Made by a program: the position numbers and the translations under genes. From the NCBI GenBank assembly GCA_902596165.1, contig CACJSU010000012.1:1-40016 (forward strand): 40,016 nt of DNA, read 5' to 3'. The DNA comes from an uncultured SAR86 cluster bacterium. Lineage in GTDB: Bacteria; Pseudomonadota; Gammaproteobacteria; Magnimaribacterales; D2472. Shown here piece after piece: positions 1 to 8,934 of this stretch; the stretch's first letter is position 1; the number at the start of each line of letters is the position of its first letter. The notes below the pieces were generated by a model. The model searched no databases and had not been told where the DNA came from. It saw nothing but the letters and a program-made list of their open reading frames with translations.

Positions 1-1070
1 TGAAAATAAGATTTATCTCTTAACGATAGATCAACTCTCCTGACCTGCTCTCTCATGCCGTTCAACTCATCAGGTTTGAAAGAATATGTTTTTAAGTTTG
101 CTAATGAAAAATATGCCTCGCCATGATCTGGTTTGATTTGATATGCAGATTGATAGCTTTTGATCGCTTGATCTGTATCTCCAAGAGTTTTTTGAGCATG
201 TCCTTTTGAGGTATGTGTACTAAAGTTATATGGATTCTTGCTAAGAATGTCATCAAACATTGTGATTGCTTGTGCGTGATCACCATTTTGCATAATCTCA
301 CTAGCTTTTTGAGCTTGATAAATAGGATTATCTGGGTATTGATCACAAAGAATATTGACTTGCTCCATAGTTTTTGCAAATTTTTGTTTTTTTCTTAGAA
401 TTGCAGCATATTGCATTCTAAGATCGCCATCATTTGGTTTGAATTCAACTGCTTTTTCCAGTAAAAATTCAGCATCATCAAAATAACCTAATCGATTGGC
501 AATTTCAGACAAAAGTGACATAGCATATGTATGCGTAGGATTCTTTTTAAGAAAAGCTCTACATTGCCTTTCAGCTAACCCTAATCTACCCTCATTAAGT
601 ATCTGATCTATATACAATAATGATGGCGGGAGAGATTCTAGCTTTTTAATTTGCTGTTGAGCATGGTCGGCAGCAGGCTGATTCTTATTTTTTATAAAAT
701 ATTGATTTAGCATATTCCATGATGCGAGTAATGCCGGATTAAGTTCACATGCTTGTCTGTAATTAATGACAGCCTTCTCATCATTCCCCATATCTCTATT
801 TATGTGCCCAAGCTCTTGATAAGCGCGGCCCATATCAGGAGCACTCAATAATAAGTTTTCAATGTATTTTTGTGAGTCATCAAATTTTTTTAAATATCTA
901 GATGACACAGACGCTAGATATAAAGCATCAATGTTGTTGGGATGATCTTTAAGAATAATTTCAAAAAGTATGAGGGCATCTTCAAACCGATTTTCTTTTA
1001 CAGCTTGAGTGGCCTCACTCAAGTCTACTGATAAAGTTGGATCATTAGTATTAGATTTATCTTCTTTCAT
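1..1070 (-). CDS. TPR-repeat protein, C-terminus beyond window (possible TPR-sulfotransferase)
   Basis: An open frame runs from an ATG at 1070 leftwards off the edge, giving about 356 residues without a stop. The protein is made of helix-pair repeats with the TPR pattern (for example AIKSYQSAYQIKPDHGEAYF near the end), spaced about 34 residues apart. There is no signal peptide, so it is probably cytoplasmic. The last visible stretch has a LKTYSF...DELNGMRE pattern that I associate with marine proteins where TPRs precede a sulfotransferase domain, but that domain would lie outside the window, so this is a guess. No clear Shine-Dalgarno sequence precedes the ATG. The gene lies on the same strand as the TonB receptor upstream but is separated from it by a terminator. 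Confidence 0.85.
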   Translation of the reverse strand, partial: MKEDKSNTNDPTLSVDLSEATQAVKENRFEDALILFEIILKDHPNNIDALYLASVSSRYLKKFDDSQKYIENLLLSAPDMGRAYQELGHINRDMGNDEKAVINYRQACELNPALLASWNMLNQYFIKNKNQPAADHAQQQIKKLESLPPSLLYIDQILNEGRLGLAERQCRAFLKKNPTHTYAMSLLSEIANRLGYFDDAEFLLEKAVEFKPNDGDLRMQYAAILRKKQKFAKTMEQVNILCDQYPDNPIYQAQKASEIMQNGDHAQAITMFDDILSKNPYNFSTHTSKGHAQKTLGDTDQAIKSYQSAYQIKPDHGEAYFSLANLKTYSFKPDELNGMREQVRRVDLSLRDKSYF

Positions 1071-1120
1071 TTTTTATATAATTTTAACAAAGAAAAATAA
1101 GTTATATTCCGCATGAAAGT

Positions 1121-1141
1121 AAAAAGGGAGCATTAGCTCCC
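1121..1141 (-). terminator. Rho-independent terminator of the TonB receptor gene
   Basis: On the minus strand a perfect 6-bp stem GGGAGC/GCTCCC with a 4-nt loop is followed by a run of five T. It lies 25 bp past the stop of the receptor gene and before the TPR gene, so the two are probably separate transcripts. Confidence 0.8.
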
Positions 1142-1166
1142 TCTTTACATTTATATAAAACTAAAA

Positions 1167-3773
1167 CTAGTTATTAAAAAATCTTTTATATCTTATGCCT
1201 ACAGTAGTTGGTCTGATTATACCAACACGCTGTCTGTCAAAGACAAAGGTATTACTAATTTCAGCTCTTTCATCAGTAATGTTATCGATATAGGCTTCAG
1301 CTATCCAATCATCATTACTAATTCCCCAGCGCACATTCATAAAGCTGTAGCTATCTTGAAGTGCTTTATTAGGTGCCATAATATCGGAGTAACTGTCATC
1401 TGACCAAGTAAGTTGGGCTTGAAAATGTGCTGTGTTTCCGGAAGCTATGCCCCACTCTTTTCTTGCACTTAAATTACCCTGCATTCCAGGAGCAAATGCC
1501 AATTCTGACCCAACAACAACATCATTGGTAGGAACTAAGCTTTTAGTAATTTCTGAGTCCAATATAGAGAAAGCACCAGACCACACCCAACCATCAAGTT
1601 CAGGGACGTAAGTAAAGTCTCCTTCAAGCCCGGTAATTTCAGCATCTGCTGCATTATCAGAAAAGAATAGGTTCACAATACTTGGATCAAAAATAGTAGA
1701 CTGAAGTCCGCTTATATCAACCATGAAGGCACTACCATTGAATCTCAGTCGGCCATCAGCAAGAAGAGCCTTCCATCCAAATTCAAAGTTTGTAACTTCA
1801 TCGGAATCAATTGCAGGTTTTACTGAGTAAGTACCATCAGCATTTGTTCGACCGGCTGGTCTGTTCAATAATCCAGGTCTAAAACCTTCTGACCAAGTTA
1901 GATAATACATGATGTCTTCAGAAGGATTCCAAGAATATGTTACTTTTCCAATCGTTCCATCACTCTTAGCTTTATCAGGGTAACCATTTGCATTACCAGG
2001 CGCATATTGAGCCGATAGATTTGACCCAAATTGCTGGGTATCAGGATTGCCAAATCCATTATAGAAAGAAGAGTTAGCACTTCCTTCAAAATCTACCTCG
2101 ATGTCATACCATCTAACACCAACAGTTAGCTCGGATGTTTCTGAAGTATCTATACTAAGCTCACCAAACACGCCCTGTTGTTTATCAGTTCTCTTAATAT
2201 CATTAAAGAAAATTACTGGCTCGCTGAATGGACCTGCTGAGAACCAGCCTGGACTTGCATTGTTAATTGAACCAGTGACAGAGGTATCAGTCAAAGCATA
2301 GTTTGCAGCATAAGTAATATCATTATCTACTGAACTTGGATAGGTAAATAAGTTTAATTCCCTAAGCTCTAAATCACTAAAGAATACACCAGCAGTAAGG
2401 CTTGTAGTATCGTTTATTGGCGCATTAACACGGAATTCATGAGTAGTCACTTCTGTATTTGTTGTTGAATCAACTAATAAGTTCGGCGCACCACATGTTC
2501 CGGTGGGAACATTGCCAGGAGCGAACTTCGTGTATGTCACGTAATAGTCACAAATATAGTAAGGAAGATATTGACCAACAAATAAATAGTCAGTGTAATC
2601 AACATCTTGATCTGTTGTTCTATCTGTATAAGCTCCAGTATAAAGAACTTCAAGATCACCAATAGAACCTTTAAGAGTAAAGCTCATGTTATCGAACTCA
2701 TCTTCAATAGTATCATTGGTATATCTTTGGACTTCTAAGTCACCCAATGTTGGATCTACAAAAAATACACCGTCAGCATCAATAGTTTGAGTAGCAACGG
2801 TTGCTAAAGCATCCCAATTATCATTAATTTCATGAGCGATGCTTGCTCTAAAACCTTGGTAATCAACTGGGTTAGCATCTTCCTCAACAATTGCTAACGC
2901 ACTTAAAAGAGTAGCACCTGAAAGATCTGCCCCAGCTTGAAAACCAGCTCTAGATGATGAAACAGGAAGACCATTTTGTCTCACAGTACCTGCCTTTCTG
3001 AAACGCGCAGATTGGGCTGCAGTTAAGGTTCCACCAACTTGATCAATGTAGCCACCTCTTTGATCGCTATAAGCTACAAATCTTAAAGCTGTTGAATCAC
3101 CCATAGGAATATTAGAAACATATTCGAACTTGCTGCCAGAGTCACCATCTGGCATGGTTCTTGCCTCAATTTCAAGACTGCTTGATGATTCTCCGATAAC
3201 AGGTTTGTTAGTAATCATGCGCACAACACCAGCTTGCGAGCTAGCACCGAACAAAGTTCCTTGTGGTCCAGATAGAACCTCTACACGTCCGACGTCAGCT
3301 GCATAAACATCTAAGTTTCTTCCAGGCTGCCCTAATGGCTGCTCATCAAGATAAAAAGCAACATTGGGTGTCAAACCAGCAACACCAGCAGTAGTAAGGT
3401 TGGGGGTGGTTGAAGCAAGGCCTCTAATATATATAGTGCTTTGACCAGGGCCTGATCCACCAGCAGTAACGCCTGGTAATTGCATTAAGTAATCTTCAAA
3501 AACATTAATTCCTTTTTGCTCAAGGGACTCCTCCGTAAGTGCGTTAACTGAAAGAGGAACATCTTGAAGTCCCTCAGCCTTTTTCCTAGAGGTAACAACA
3601 ACCTCTTCAATGGTTGCTTGAGATTGAGCAGATATATATCCACTATAGGCAGAGGCATTAATAATTGCTAATGCAGAAATAGCAGAAACAATTTTGCCAA
3701 AGAGTTTATCAAAGGCCTTTCTATTAAAGAGGTCTTTGAGGTTTTTTGTAGTACTTTTAATATTATTTATCAT
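1167..3773 (-). CDS. TonB-dependent outer-membrane receptor
   Basis: This 868-residue protein is an outer-membrane active transporter of the TonB-dependent family. A membrane-spanning leader of about 50 residues ends near ISAQSQA and is followed by a TonB-box-like stretch EEVVVTSRKK at about 59-68. The plug domain follows, with LMQLPGV, IYIRGL, and RVEVLSGPQGTLFGASSQAGVV near 165-185. The rest is a beta-barrel ending in VGIRYKRFFNN, close to the usual aromatic C-terminus. The leader is longer than a standard signal peptide. The substrate cannot be read from the sequence. Its position next to a BCCT transporter and methylated-osmolyte genes hints at an organic nutrient rather than iron, and no Fur box was seen upstream. 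The start is set by a G7 tract four bases before the ATG. Confidence 0.95.
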   Translation of the reverse strand: MINNIKSTTKNLKDLFNRKAFDKLFGKIVSAISALAIINASAYSGYISAQSQATIEEVVVTSRKKAEGLQDVPLSVNALTEESLEQKGINVFEDYLMQLPGVTAGGSGPGQSTIYIRGLASTTPNLTTAGVAGLTPNVAFYLDEQPLGQPGRNLDVYAADVGRVEVLSGPQGTLFGASSQAGVVRMITNKPVIGESSSSLEIEARTMPDGDSGSKFEYVSNIPMGDSTALRFVAYSDQRGGYIDQVGGTLTAAQSARFRKAGTVRQNGLPVSSSRAGFQAGADLSGATLLSALAIVEEDANPVDYQGFRASIAHEINDNWDALATVATQTIDADGVFFVDPTLGDLEVQRYTNDTIEDEFDNMSFTLKGSIGDLEVLYTGAYTDRTTDQDVDYTDYLFVGQYLPYYICDYYVTYTKFAPGNVPTGTCGAPNLLVDSTTNTEVTTHEFRVNAPINDTTSLTAGVFFSDLELRELNLFTYPSSVDNDITYAANYALTDTSVTGSINNASPGWFSAGPFSEPVIFFNDIKRTDKQQGVFGELSIDTSETSELTVGVRWYDIEVDFEGSANSSFYNGFGNPDTQQFGSNLSAQYAPGNANGYPDKAKSDGTIGKVTYSWNPSEDIMYYLTWSEGFRPGLLNRPAGRTNADGTYSVKPAIDSDEVTNFEFGWKALLADGRLRFNGSAFMVDISGLQSTIFDPSIVNLFFSDNAADAEITGLEGDFTYVPELDGWVWSGAFSILDSEITKSLVPTNDVVVGSELAFAPGMQGNLSARKEWGIASGNTAHFQAQLTWSDDSYSDIMAPNKALQDSYSFMNVRWGISNDDWIAEAYIDNITDERAEISNTFVFDRQRVGIIRPTTVGIRYKRFFNN

Positions 3774-4201
3774 GGTTCCCCCCCAAGGGATAAATGTTTA
3801 TTTAGAGTTGATTTCCAGACAGAAGGGTTTTATAGAACCTGCTTCCATTTTGAATATTGCTTAAGCCTAGGCCTAAGTTTTTTAAAGACATACGTATACC
3901 GTAACAAATGAATGTAAAGATTTTAAGTAAATAGAGAAAAAACATGCTTTTTTTTATGAAAAACTGCAATATTCGCGGCAAATCAATGCTTCGTTAATGT
4001 TAAATCCTGGGAAATTATTCCGTTTTAGCATTTCTTTTAATTCGCAGCAATAGGATCAAATCACGAACTGTTTTATTAGATACAAAGTAAAACTTTTTGT
4101 AAACATATAAAGTGAAAATAAGAGCAAAAATTTCACATTTTTTGAAATTGCCCTAAACTTAGCAAATTATATTTCACCAGAAGATAAACTTACTTAATTA
4201 A
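3774..4201. promoter_or_regulatory. 428-bp divergent intergenic region with a candidate operator palindrome
   Basis: This region separates the leftward TonB receptor from the rightward BCCT transporter and must hold both promoters. It has no credible ORF. The receptor side has a G7 tract (minus strand, 3778-3784) as probable ribosome binding site. A near-perfect 18-bp palindrome CTTAAGCCTAGGCCTAAG lies at 3860-3877, about 90 bp before the receptor start. Its core GCCTAGGC is fully symmetric and two outer positions mismatch. It has no T-run, so it looks more like an operator than a terminator. I could not settle on -10/-35 boxes. Confidence 0.45.
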
Positions 4202-5686
4202 ATGTTTCAAAAAATAGCTCCAAAACGCTTCCTTCTCTCTATGTTTTTAATATCTACTTTTATTGGCATAACACTTACTTATTTAAAGGAGGCCGACCAG
4301 CTTTTTGCTCAGATCCAAACTCAAATTTCTGATAGCTTGGGATGGTTAATAATATTACTTACTAATGGCTTTTTAGTGTTCGTAATTTATTTAGCGTTTA
4401 GCAGACATAAAAGACTTATTCTTGGTGGGCCAGATGCTAAACCGGAGTTCTCACGAGCAAATTGGATAGCCATGCTTTTTAGTGCTGGCCTAGGTGTGGG
4501 ATTATTATTTTATGGTGTAGCTGAACCTATCATGCATCTTAGCTCGGATGTTATCCATAAAGAGGGTGCCTCTTTTTCAGATAAGGCCAATCTTTCTATG
4601 AACCTTGCATATTTGCATTGGGGATTTCATGGCTGGGCAATTTATGGTGTTGTTGGGTTATGTTTTGCATATTTTGCATATAATAATAAATTGCCCTTTC
4701 GCGTAAGTTCTTTCTTTTCAGGTCCTTTCACAAGAAATATTTGGGGAAGAGTGTCCTTAGATGTTGTTGCAATTATTGCCACAATATTTGGTATAGCTAC
4801 ATCTTTAGGTCTTGGAGCAAATCAAATTAACTCTGGCCTAAGTTATATGGGTATTATTGAAGGCAGTTTTATTAATACTGTTGGGATTGTCATTCTGATC
4901 ACACTGATGGGACTGGCAAGCGTTGTTTTAGGTTTAAAAGTAGGTATTAAAATCTTGTCTCAAATAAACATCGTTTTGTGCATTTTTTTCCTATCATTTA
5001 TTTTTTTAAGTGGGCCGACAAGTTATATCCTGGATGGCCTGGTACAAAATTTAGGTTCATATGTCCAAAAATTATTGAGCTTATCTACAAATACTCAAGG
5101 TTATTCTGACTCTTCTTGGCAAAATGATTGGACTCTTTATTATTATTCATGGTGGTTTGCTTGGTCTCCGTTTGTAGGATTGTTTATTGCGAGAATATCT
5201 TACGGCAGATCAATTCAAGAATTCCTCGTAGGGGCTGTGCTTGTGCCAACTTTTATTGTTTTTATTTGGATGGGTGTTTTTGGTAATGCAGCTATTTACC
5301 AAGAGTTTATAGAGCCATCATCTCTCAGTACTGCAATTAACAACGACATAACCATCTCATTATTTATTTTCTTAGAGCAATTCCCTGTTTCACAAATTAT
5401 CATGTGGCTAGCCATTATAATAATCTTAACTTTTTTTGTTACCTCATCTGATTCAGGGGCTTTGGTTACCTCAATGTTAACTGCAGCAAAAAAAGAAAAT
5501 TTTAAAGATGAGCCACCAATGATTTTAAGAATTATTTGGGCTATATCACTAGGCGTAATTTCTATTGTGCTTTTAGCTGGAGGTGGGATAGGAGCTCTGC
5601 AAACATCCGTCATAGTTACTGGAGTTCCCTTTGCGATTTTGGTTTCATTTGCTGCAAGAAGTCTTCTGAAAGATCTCAATAAATGA
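4202..5686 (+). CDS. BCCT-family transporter (betaine/carnitine/choline type)
   Basis: This 494-residue inner-membrane protein has about twelve hydrophobic segments and BCCT hallmarks. These are GGPDAKPEFSRANW followed by the Gly-rich helix FSAGLGVGLLFYGVAEP (about 78-105), and the Trp-rich TM8 segment YYYSWWFAWSPFVG...YGRSIQEF at about 313-343. It ends with a TSSDSGALVTSM segment. Family members import trimethylammonium compounds and DMSP. The Gly-x-Gly-x-Gly pattern in the first motif resembles sodium-coupled BetP rather than the exchanger CaiT. The long charged C-terminal osmosensor tail of BetP is missing, so osmotic gating is less likely and nutrient uptake more likely (inference). It overlaps the next gene by four bases. 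No clear Shine-Dalgarno precedes the start. Confidence 0.95.
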   Translation: MFQKIAPKRFLLSMFLISTFIGITLTYLKEADQLFAQIQTQISDSLGWLIILLTNGFLVFVIYLAFSRHKRLILGGPDAKPEFSRANWIAMLFSAGLGVGLLFYGVAEPIMHLSSDVIHKEGASFSDKANLSMNLAYLHWGFHGWAIYGVVGLCFAYFAYNNKLPFRVSSFFSGPFTRNIWGRVSLDVVAIIATIFGIATSLGLGANQINSGLSYMGIIEGSFINTVGIVILITLMGLASVVLGLKVGIKILSQINIVLCIFFLSFIFLSGPTSYILDGLVQNLGSYVQKLLSLSTNTQGYSDSSWQNDWTLYYYSWWFAWSPFVGLFIARISYGRSIQEFLVGAVLVPTFIVFIWMGVFGNAAIYQEFIEPSSLSTAINNDITISLFIFLEQFPVSQIIMWLAIIIILTFFVTSSDSGALVTSMLTAAKKENFKDEPPMILRIIWAISLGVISIVLLAGGGIGALQTSVIVTGVPFAILVSFAARSLLKDLNK

Positions 5687-6081
5687 TTTCTGAGTCTGAA
5701 AAAAATAAACAGATTGCAATCAAATTTTTTGAAGCCTTAAGCTCTGGATCTGAAACCTACTTAGATTTTTATAATGATGATTCAATTATTTGGACCGCTG
5801 GTGATAATGCCATTGGCGGAACAAGGACTAAAAAAGAAATCATAACTTTTGCTAAGGATATTCTAGAAGCATTTCCAAATGGTATAGAATTCAAAATCAC
5901 GGGTATTACTGCTGAAAATGAGCGGGTTGCTGTTGAGGTACAAGGAGATGCAATTCATATCTCAGGCAAACCTTACAATAATTTTTATCATTTTTTACTC
6001 AAAATTAAGGATGGAAAAATCATTGAGCTTAAAGAGTATATGGACACACAATTGGCTGCAAAAATACTTCTTGATAACTGA
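5683..6081 (+). CDS. NTF2/SnoaL-like small protein coupled to the BCCT transporter
   Basis: This 132-residue cytoplasmic protein has the SnoaL/ketosteroid-isomerase-like (NTF2) fold pattern. It opens with helices (KQIAIKFFEAL), has a central LDFYNDDSIIW strand, and ends with VEVQGDA...FYHFLLKIKDGKIIELKEYMD, which is typical of SnoaL-like domains. The start ATG overlaps the transporter stop in an ATGA, so the two are probably translationally coupled. The fold covers many enzymes and binding proteins, so no reaction can be named. Coupling to a betaine-type importer suggests handling of the imported compound, but this is only context. Confidence 0.85.
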   Translation: MISESEKNKQIAIKFFEALSSGSETYLDFYNDDSIIWTAGDNAIGGTRTKKEIITFAKDILEAFPNGIEFKITGITAENERVAVEVQGDAIHISGKPYNNFYHFLLKIKDGKIIELKEYMDTQLAAKILLDN

Positions 6082-6100
6082 AAATTAAGATTTTTCAGTT
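6076..6100 (+). terminator. AT-rich hairpin overlapping the stop of the NTF2-like gene
   Basis: A perfect 9-bp inverted repeat AACTGAAAA/TTTTCAGTT with a 7-nt loop spans the stop codon. It is AT-rich and lacks a clean T-run afterwards, so termination efficiency is uncertain. The following bases to 6288 are very AT-rich, contain no gene, and probably hold the promoter of the next gene. Confidence 0.5.
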
Positions 6101-6288
6101 CAAAATTTTCCTCTAAAAATAAATTTTTTTATCTATTCTTCATCTATAAGAAATGAATAAATTTTATACAAAATAAGATCTAAAAAAACACTCAAAAAAT
6201 CACTAAAAAAAACAATGGACAGTTATATTTTCTAAGCTTATTATCAAAAAAGTTAATAAAAAAATTATAAGCATTTAAGGACTTTTGA

Positions 6289-8889
6289 ATGACAGAACAT
6301 TCCTCTAAATTTCCATCTGAAGCAGAAGTAGTTATCGTCGGTGTTGGCGGTATTGTAGGATCGATGGTTGCCTACTGGCTTGCAGAGCTAGGACAAAAAA
6401 ATATTGTAGGCCTAGAAAAATCTACAATTATTCCTTCAGACATAGCTTCAACTGCTCACGCTTCTGACTTTGTCTATAACACAACACATGACAAACTAGG
6501 CTGTTGGGCAACAAACTTTAGTAGAAAGTTTTATGAAGACAATGGCTTTTTTTTAAAAAAAGGTGGCTTGGAAATTTGCCGGAAAGATGATGATGCTCGC
6601 TGGGAGGAGCTAAAGCGTAAGGTTGAATCAGGAAAGGCTTTTGGGACTAACATAAAGTTAATTTCTGCCTCAGAAGCTAAGGAAAAATTTCCCCTTCTTG
6701 ATGAAGAATCCATTAGAGGAGCGATGTGGGACCCAGATGCTGGTCTGGTTACCCCTCGCTCGCAAGATGTTGTTAACTTTGCGGTAGAGACTGCTAAAGA
6801 AAAAGGTGCGCTATCTACATTCACTGATACACCAGCTATAGATTTTGATGTTGAAAACGGTCGTATCACTGGGGTTAAGACTGATAAAGGAACAATCAAA
6901 ACTAATAAAGTTGTCATAACATCTGGAATATGGGGACCCTTAATGGGTAAAAAAGCTGGGGTTCCAGTTCCATTAATGCCTGTTGAACACCCTTTGTTAT
7001 TTTTTGGCCCTCTACCAGAAATTCAAGGAACAGATGAGTTTCTTGTGTATCCCCTACTTCGTGATCAAGGTAACTCGGCATATGTAAGAGATACCGGCAG
7101 ATTACACGGAGGTATGCTGGAGTGGGGGTATTATGAAGATAAAGAGCCTAGGTTGGTTGACCCTGAAGATATTGGCAACCCAGAAAAAACGATGATATCT
7201 GATTCAATGAGATATCTAGATCTTGAAGAGGTGGCAGAACCTCTTGAGAAGGCATTTGAAACTACACCCATCCTTAATGAGCTTGGTTGGGATGAAAAGA
7301 GCTCATTTAATGGTTTGCTATCAGTAACACCCGATGCTGGATCTTTGATTGGAGAAAGTCCTGAAGTAAGAGGTTTCTGGTTATGTGAAGCAGTGTGGGT
7401 AAAAGACGGTCCCGGATGTGCAAGACTGCTTGCTGAATCAATGATTCATGGCAAAACTCAAATGGATATGCACTCTTTTGATATTGCAAGATTCTACCCT
7501 GCCCAAAAAGAAACTGCTTTCGTAAAAACACGATCTTTTGAAAATGCTCAAACAATTTACACCCCTGCTGTTCATCCAAGAGAACCATATATTAGCCATA
7601 GAGAGTTGTATGTAAGTCCCTTTTATCAAAGAGAAAAGGAGCTTGGTGGGTTCTTTGATAATGAAGTGGCTGGTTGGGAGAGAGCTTTGGCTTATGAAAG
7701 CAATCAACAAAAGCTAGAAAATTATTTAAAAGAAATTCCTGTCAGGGAAAATGAATGGGATCGAAGGCATGTGCCCTATGAAATTGCTAATGCGGAACAT
7801 CTTGCCATGAGTGATTCTGTTGGCATGATCAACTTATCTCACTTCCCTATCATGGATATCGAAGGCAAAGATGCCGAGCGAATGCTTGAATATTTATCTG
7901 TTGCAAAAGTTGGTGGTGACACCCCTGAAGGTAGGATGATTTATACCAACTTCCTAGATGAAGATGGTGGAGTGCATGCAGATCTAACTATCTCTCGTTT
8001 AGGCAAAGATCGTTATCGCGTTGTTACTGGCGGTGCAGATGGCAATCGAGATTGGGTAACTTTGCGAAACTATCGTGATGATAATGGATTAGACGCTGAT
8101 ATTAAAATTCGCACTCATGACATAGCAACACTCGGATTATGGGGACCTCAGGCAAAAAATGCTCTAGGTCACTTTATTGATCCCAATGAAATTTCAATAG
8201 AAAACTTCCCTTTTGCAGCTGCAAAAAATCTTACGTTAAATTTAGCTGAAGGGAAAAAAATTGATGTATGGGCATCACGTATTTCCTATGTTGGAGAAAG
8301 TGGTTGGGAAATTTATCTAAACAATGACAGTGAAGAAGGTCTTGCCCTCTATGATTCATTGCTGGAGATTGGAGTCGTGCCAGTTGGTATTGAAACTTAC
8401 GCAAACAGTCGCCGCCTTGAAAAAAGCTTTAGACTTCAGGGAGCAGATCTTGAAACTGAATACAATGCTTGTGAATCTGCTATCGAAAGACGCTTAGTAA
8501 AAGAGGTAGATTTTCATGGCAAGGCAGCCCATTTAGCGCATAGAGAAGAAGAGCCCTGCGCAATTTTATGTACGATGACAATAGATGATCTCAATGTATC
8601 AGGCAGCATGCGTTACCCAGTAGGAAACTCACCAATCATTGATCCTGCATCTGGTGAAGTACCACTTGATAATAAAGGTCGAAGATCTTATACAACTGGC
8701 ATGTCCTACTGTCCCTCGATTAAAAAATTTGTAGTAATGGGTTATTTACCAAAAAATCTTGCTGTGCCAGGTAAATCACTTTTACTAGAGTACTTTAATG
8801 AAAATGGTGATGGTGCATACCCAATGACCGTTCAAATAGCTGGCAAAGGATCTTTATATGATCCAAAAAATGAAAGGGTGCGAGCTTAA
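6289..8889 (+). CDS. FAD-dependent dimethylglycine/sarcosine dehydrogenase-like protein with GcvT domains
   Basis: This 866-residue protein has the two-part layout of dimethylglycine and sarcosine dehydrogenases. An N-terminal DAO-type FAD domain (about 12-400) has VVIVGVGGIVG at 14-24 and the ribose-binding acidic residue at 43. A linker follows, then a folate-binding GcvT domain (about 480-745) and a GcvT C-terminal barrel (about 750-860). Such enzymes oxidise an N-methyl group and pass the C1 unit to tetrahydrofolate. Residue H57 in STAHAS sits where the family has the flavin-linked His of STWHAAG, but the Trp and the following AG are changed. The substrate (dimethylglycine, sarcosine or another methylated amine) is not certain. 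AAGGA seven bases before the ATG fixes the start. It is followed 45 bp later by a DmdA-like gene, probably in one operon. Confidence 0.9.
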   Translation: MTEHSSKFPSEAEVVIVGVGGIVGSMVAYWLAELGQKNIVGLEKSTIIPSDIASTAHASDFVYNTTHDKLGCWATNFSRKFYEDNGFFLKKGGLEICRKDDDARWEELKRKVESGKAFGTNIKLISASEAKEKFPLLDEESIRGAMWDPDAGLVTPRSQDVVNFAVETAKEKGALSTFTDTPAIDFDVENGRITGVKTDKGTIKTNKVVITSGIWGPLMGKKAGVPVPLMPVEHPLLFFGPLPEIQGTDEFLVYPLLRDQGNSAYVRDTGRLHGGMLEWGYYEDKEPRLVDPEDIGNPEKTMISDSMRYLDLEEVAEPLEKAFETTPILNELGWDEKSSFNGLLSVTPDAGSLIGESPEVRGFWLCEAVWVKDGPGCARLLAESMIHGKTQMDMHSFDIARFYPAQKETAFVKTRSFENAQTIYTPAVHPREPYISHRELYVSPFYQREKELGGFFDNEVAGWERALAYESNQQKLENYLKEIPVRENEWDRRHVPYEIANAEHLAMSDSVGMINLSHFPIMDIEGKDAERMLEYLSVAKVGGDTPEGRMIYTNFLDEDGGVHADLTISRLGKDRYRVVTGGADGNRDWVTLRNYRDDNGLDADIKIRTHDIATLGLWGPQAKNALGHFIDPNEISIENFPFAAAKNLTLNLAEGKKIDVWASRISYVGESGWEIYLNNDSEEGLALYDSLLEIGVVPVGIETYANSRRLEKSFRLQGADLETEYNACESAIERRLVKEVDFHGKAAHLAHREEEPCAILCTMTIDDLNVSGSMRYPVGNSPIIDPASGEVPLDNKGRRSYTTGMSYCPSIKKFVVMGYLPKNLAVPGKSLLLEYFNENGDGAYPMTVQIAGKGSLYDPKNERVRA

Positions 8890-8934
8890 ATAATTTCAAT
8901 GTAATAACTTAATATATCTAAGGGGGGTATAACA

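Noticed and set aside
101-398. Short ORFs on both strands at the left edge
   Set aside because: They lie within the continuous TPR frame on the minus strand and have low-complexity translations, so they are shadows.
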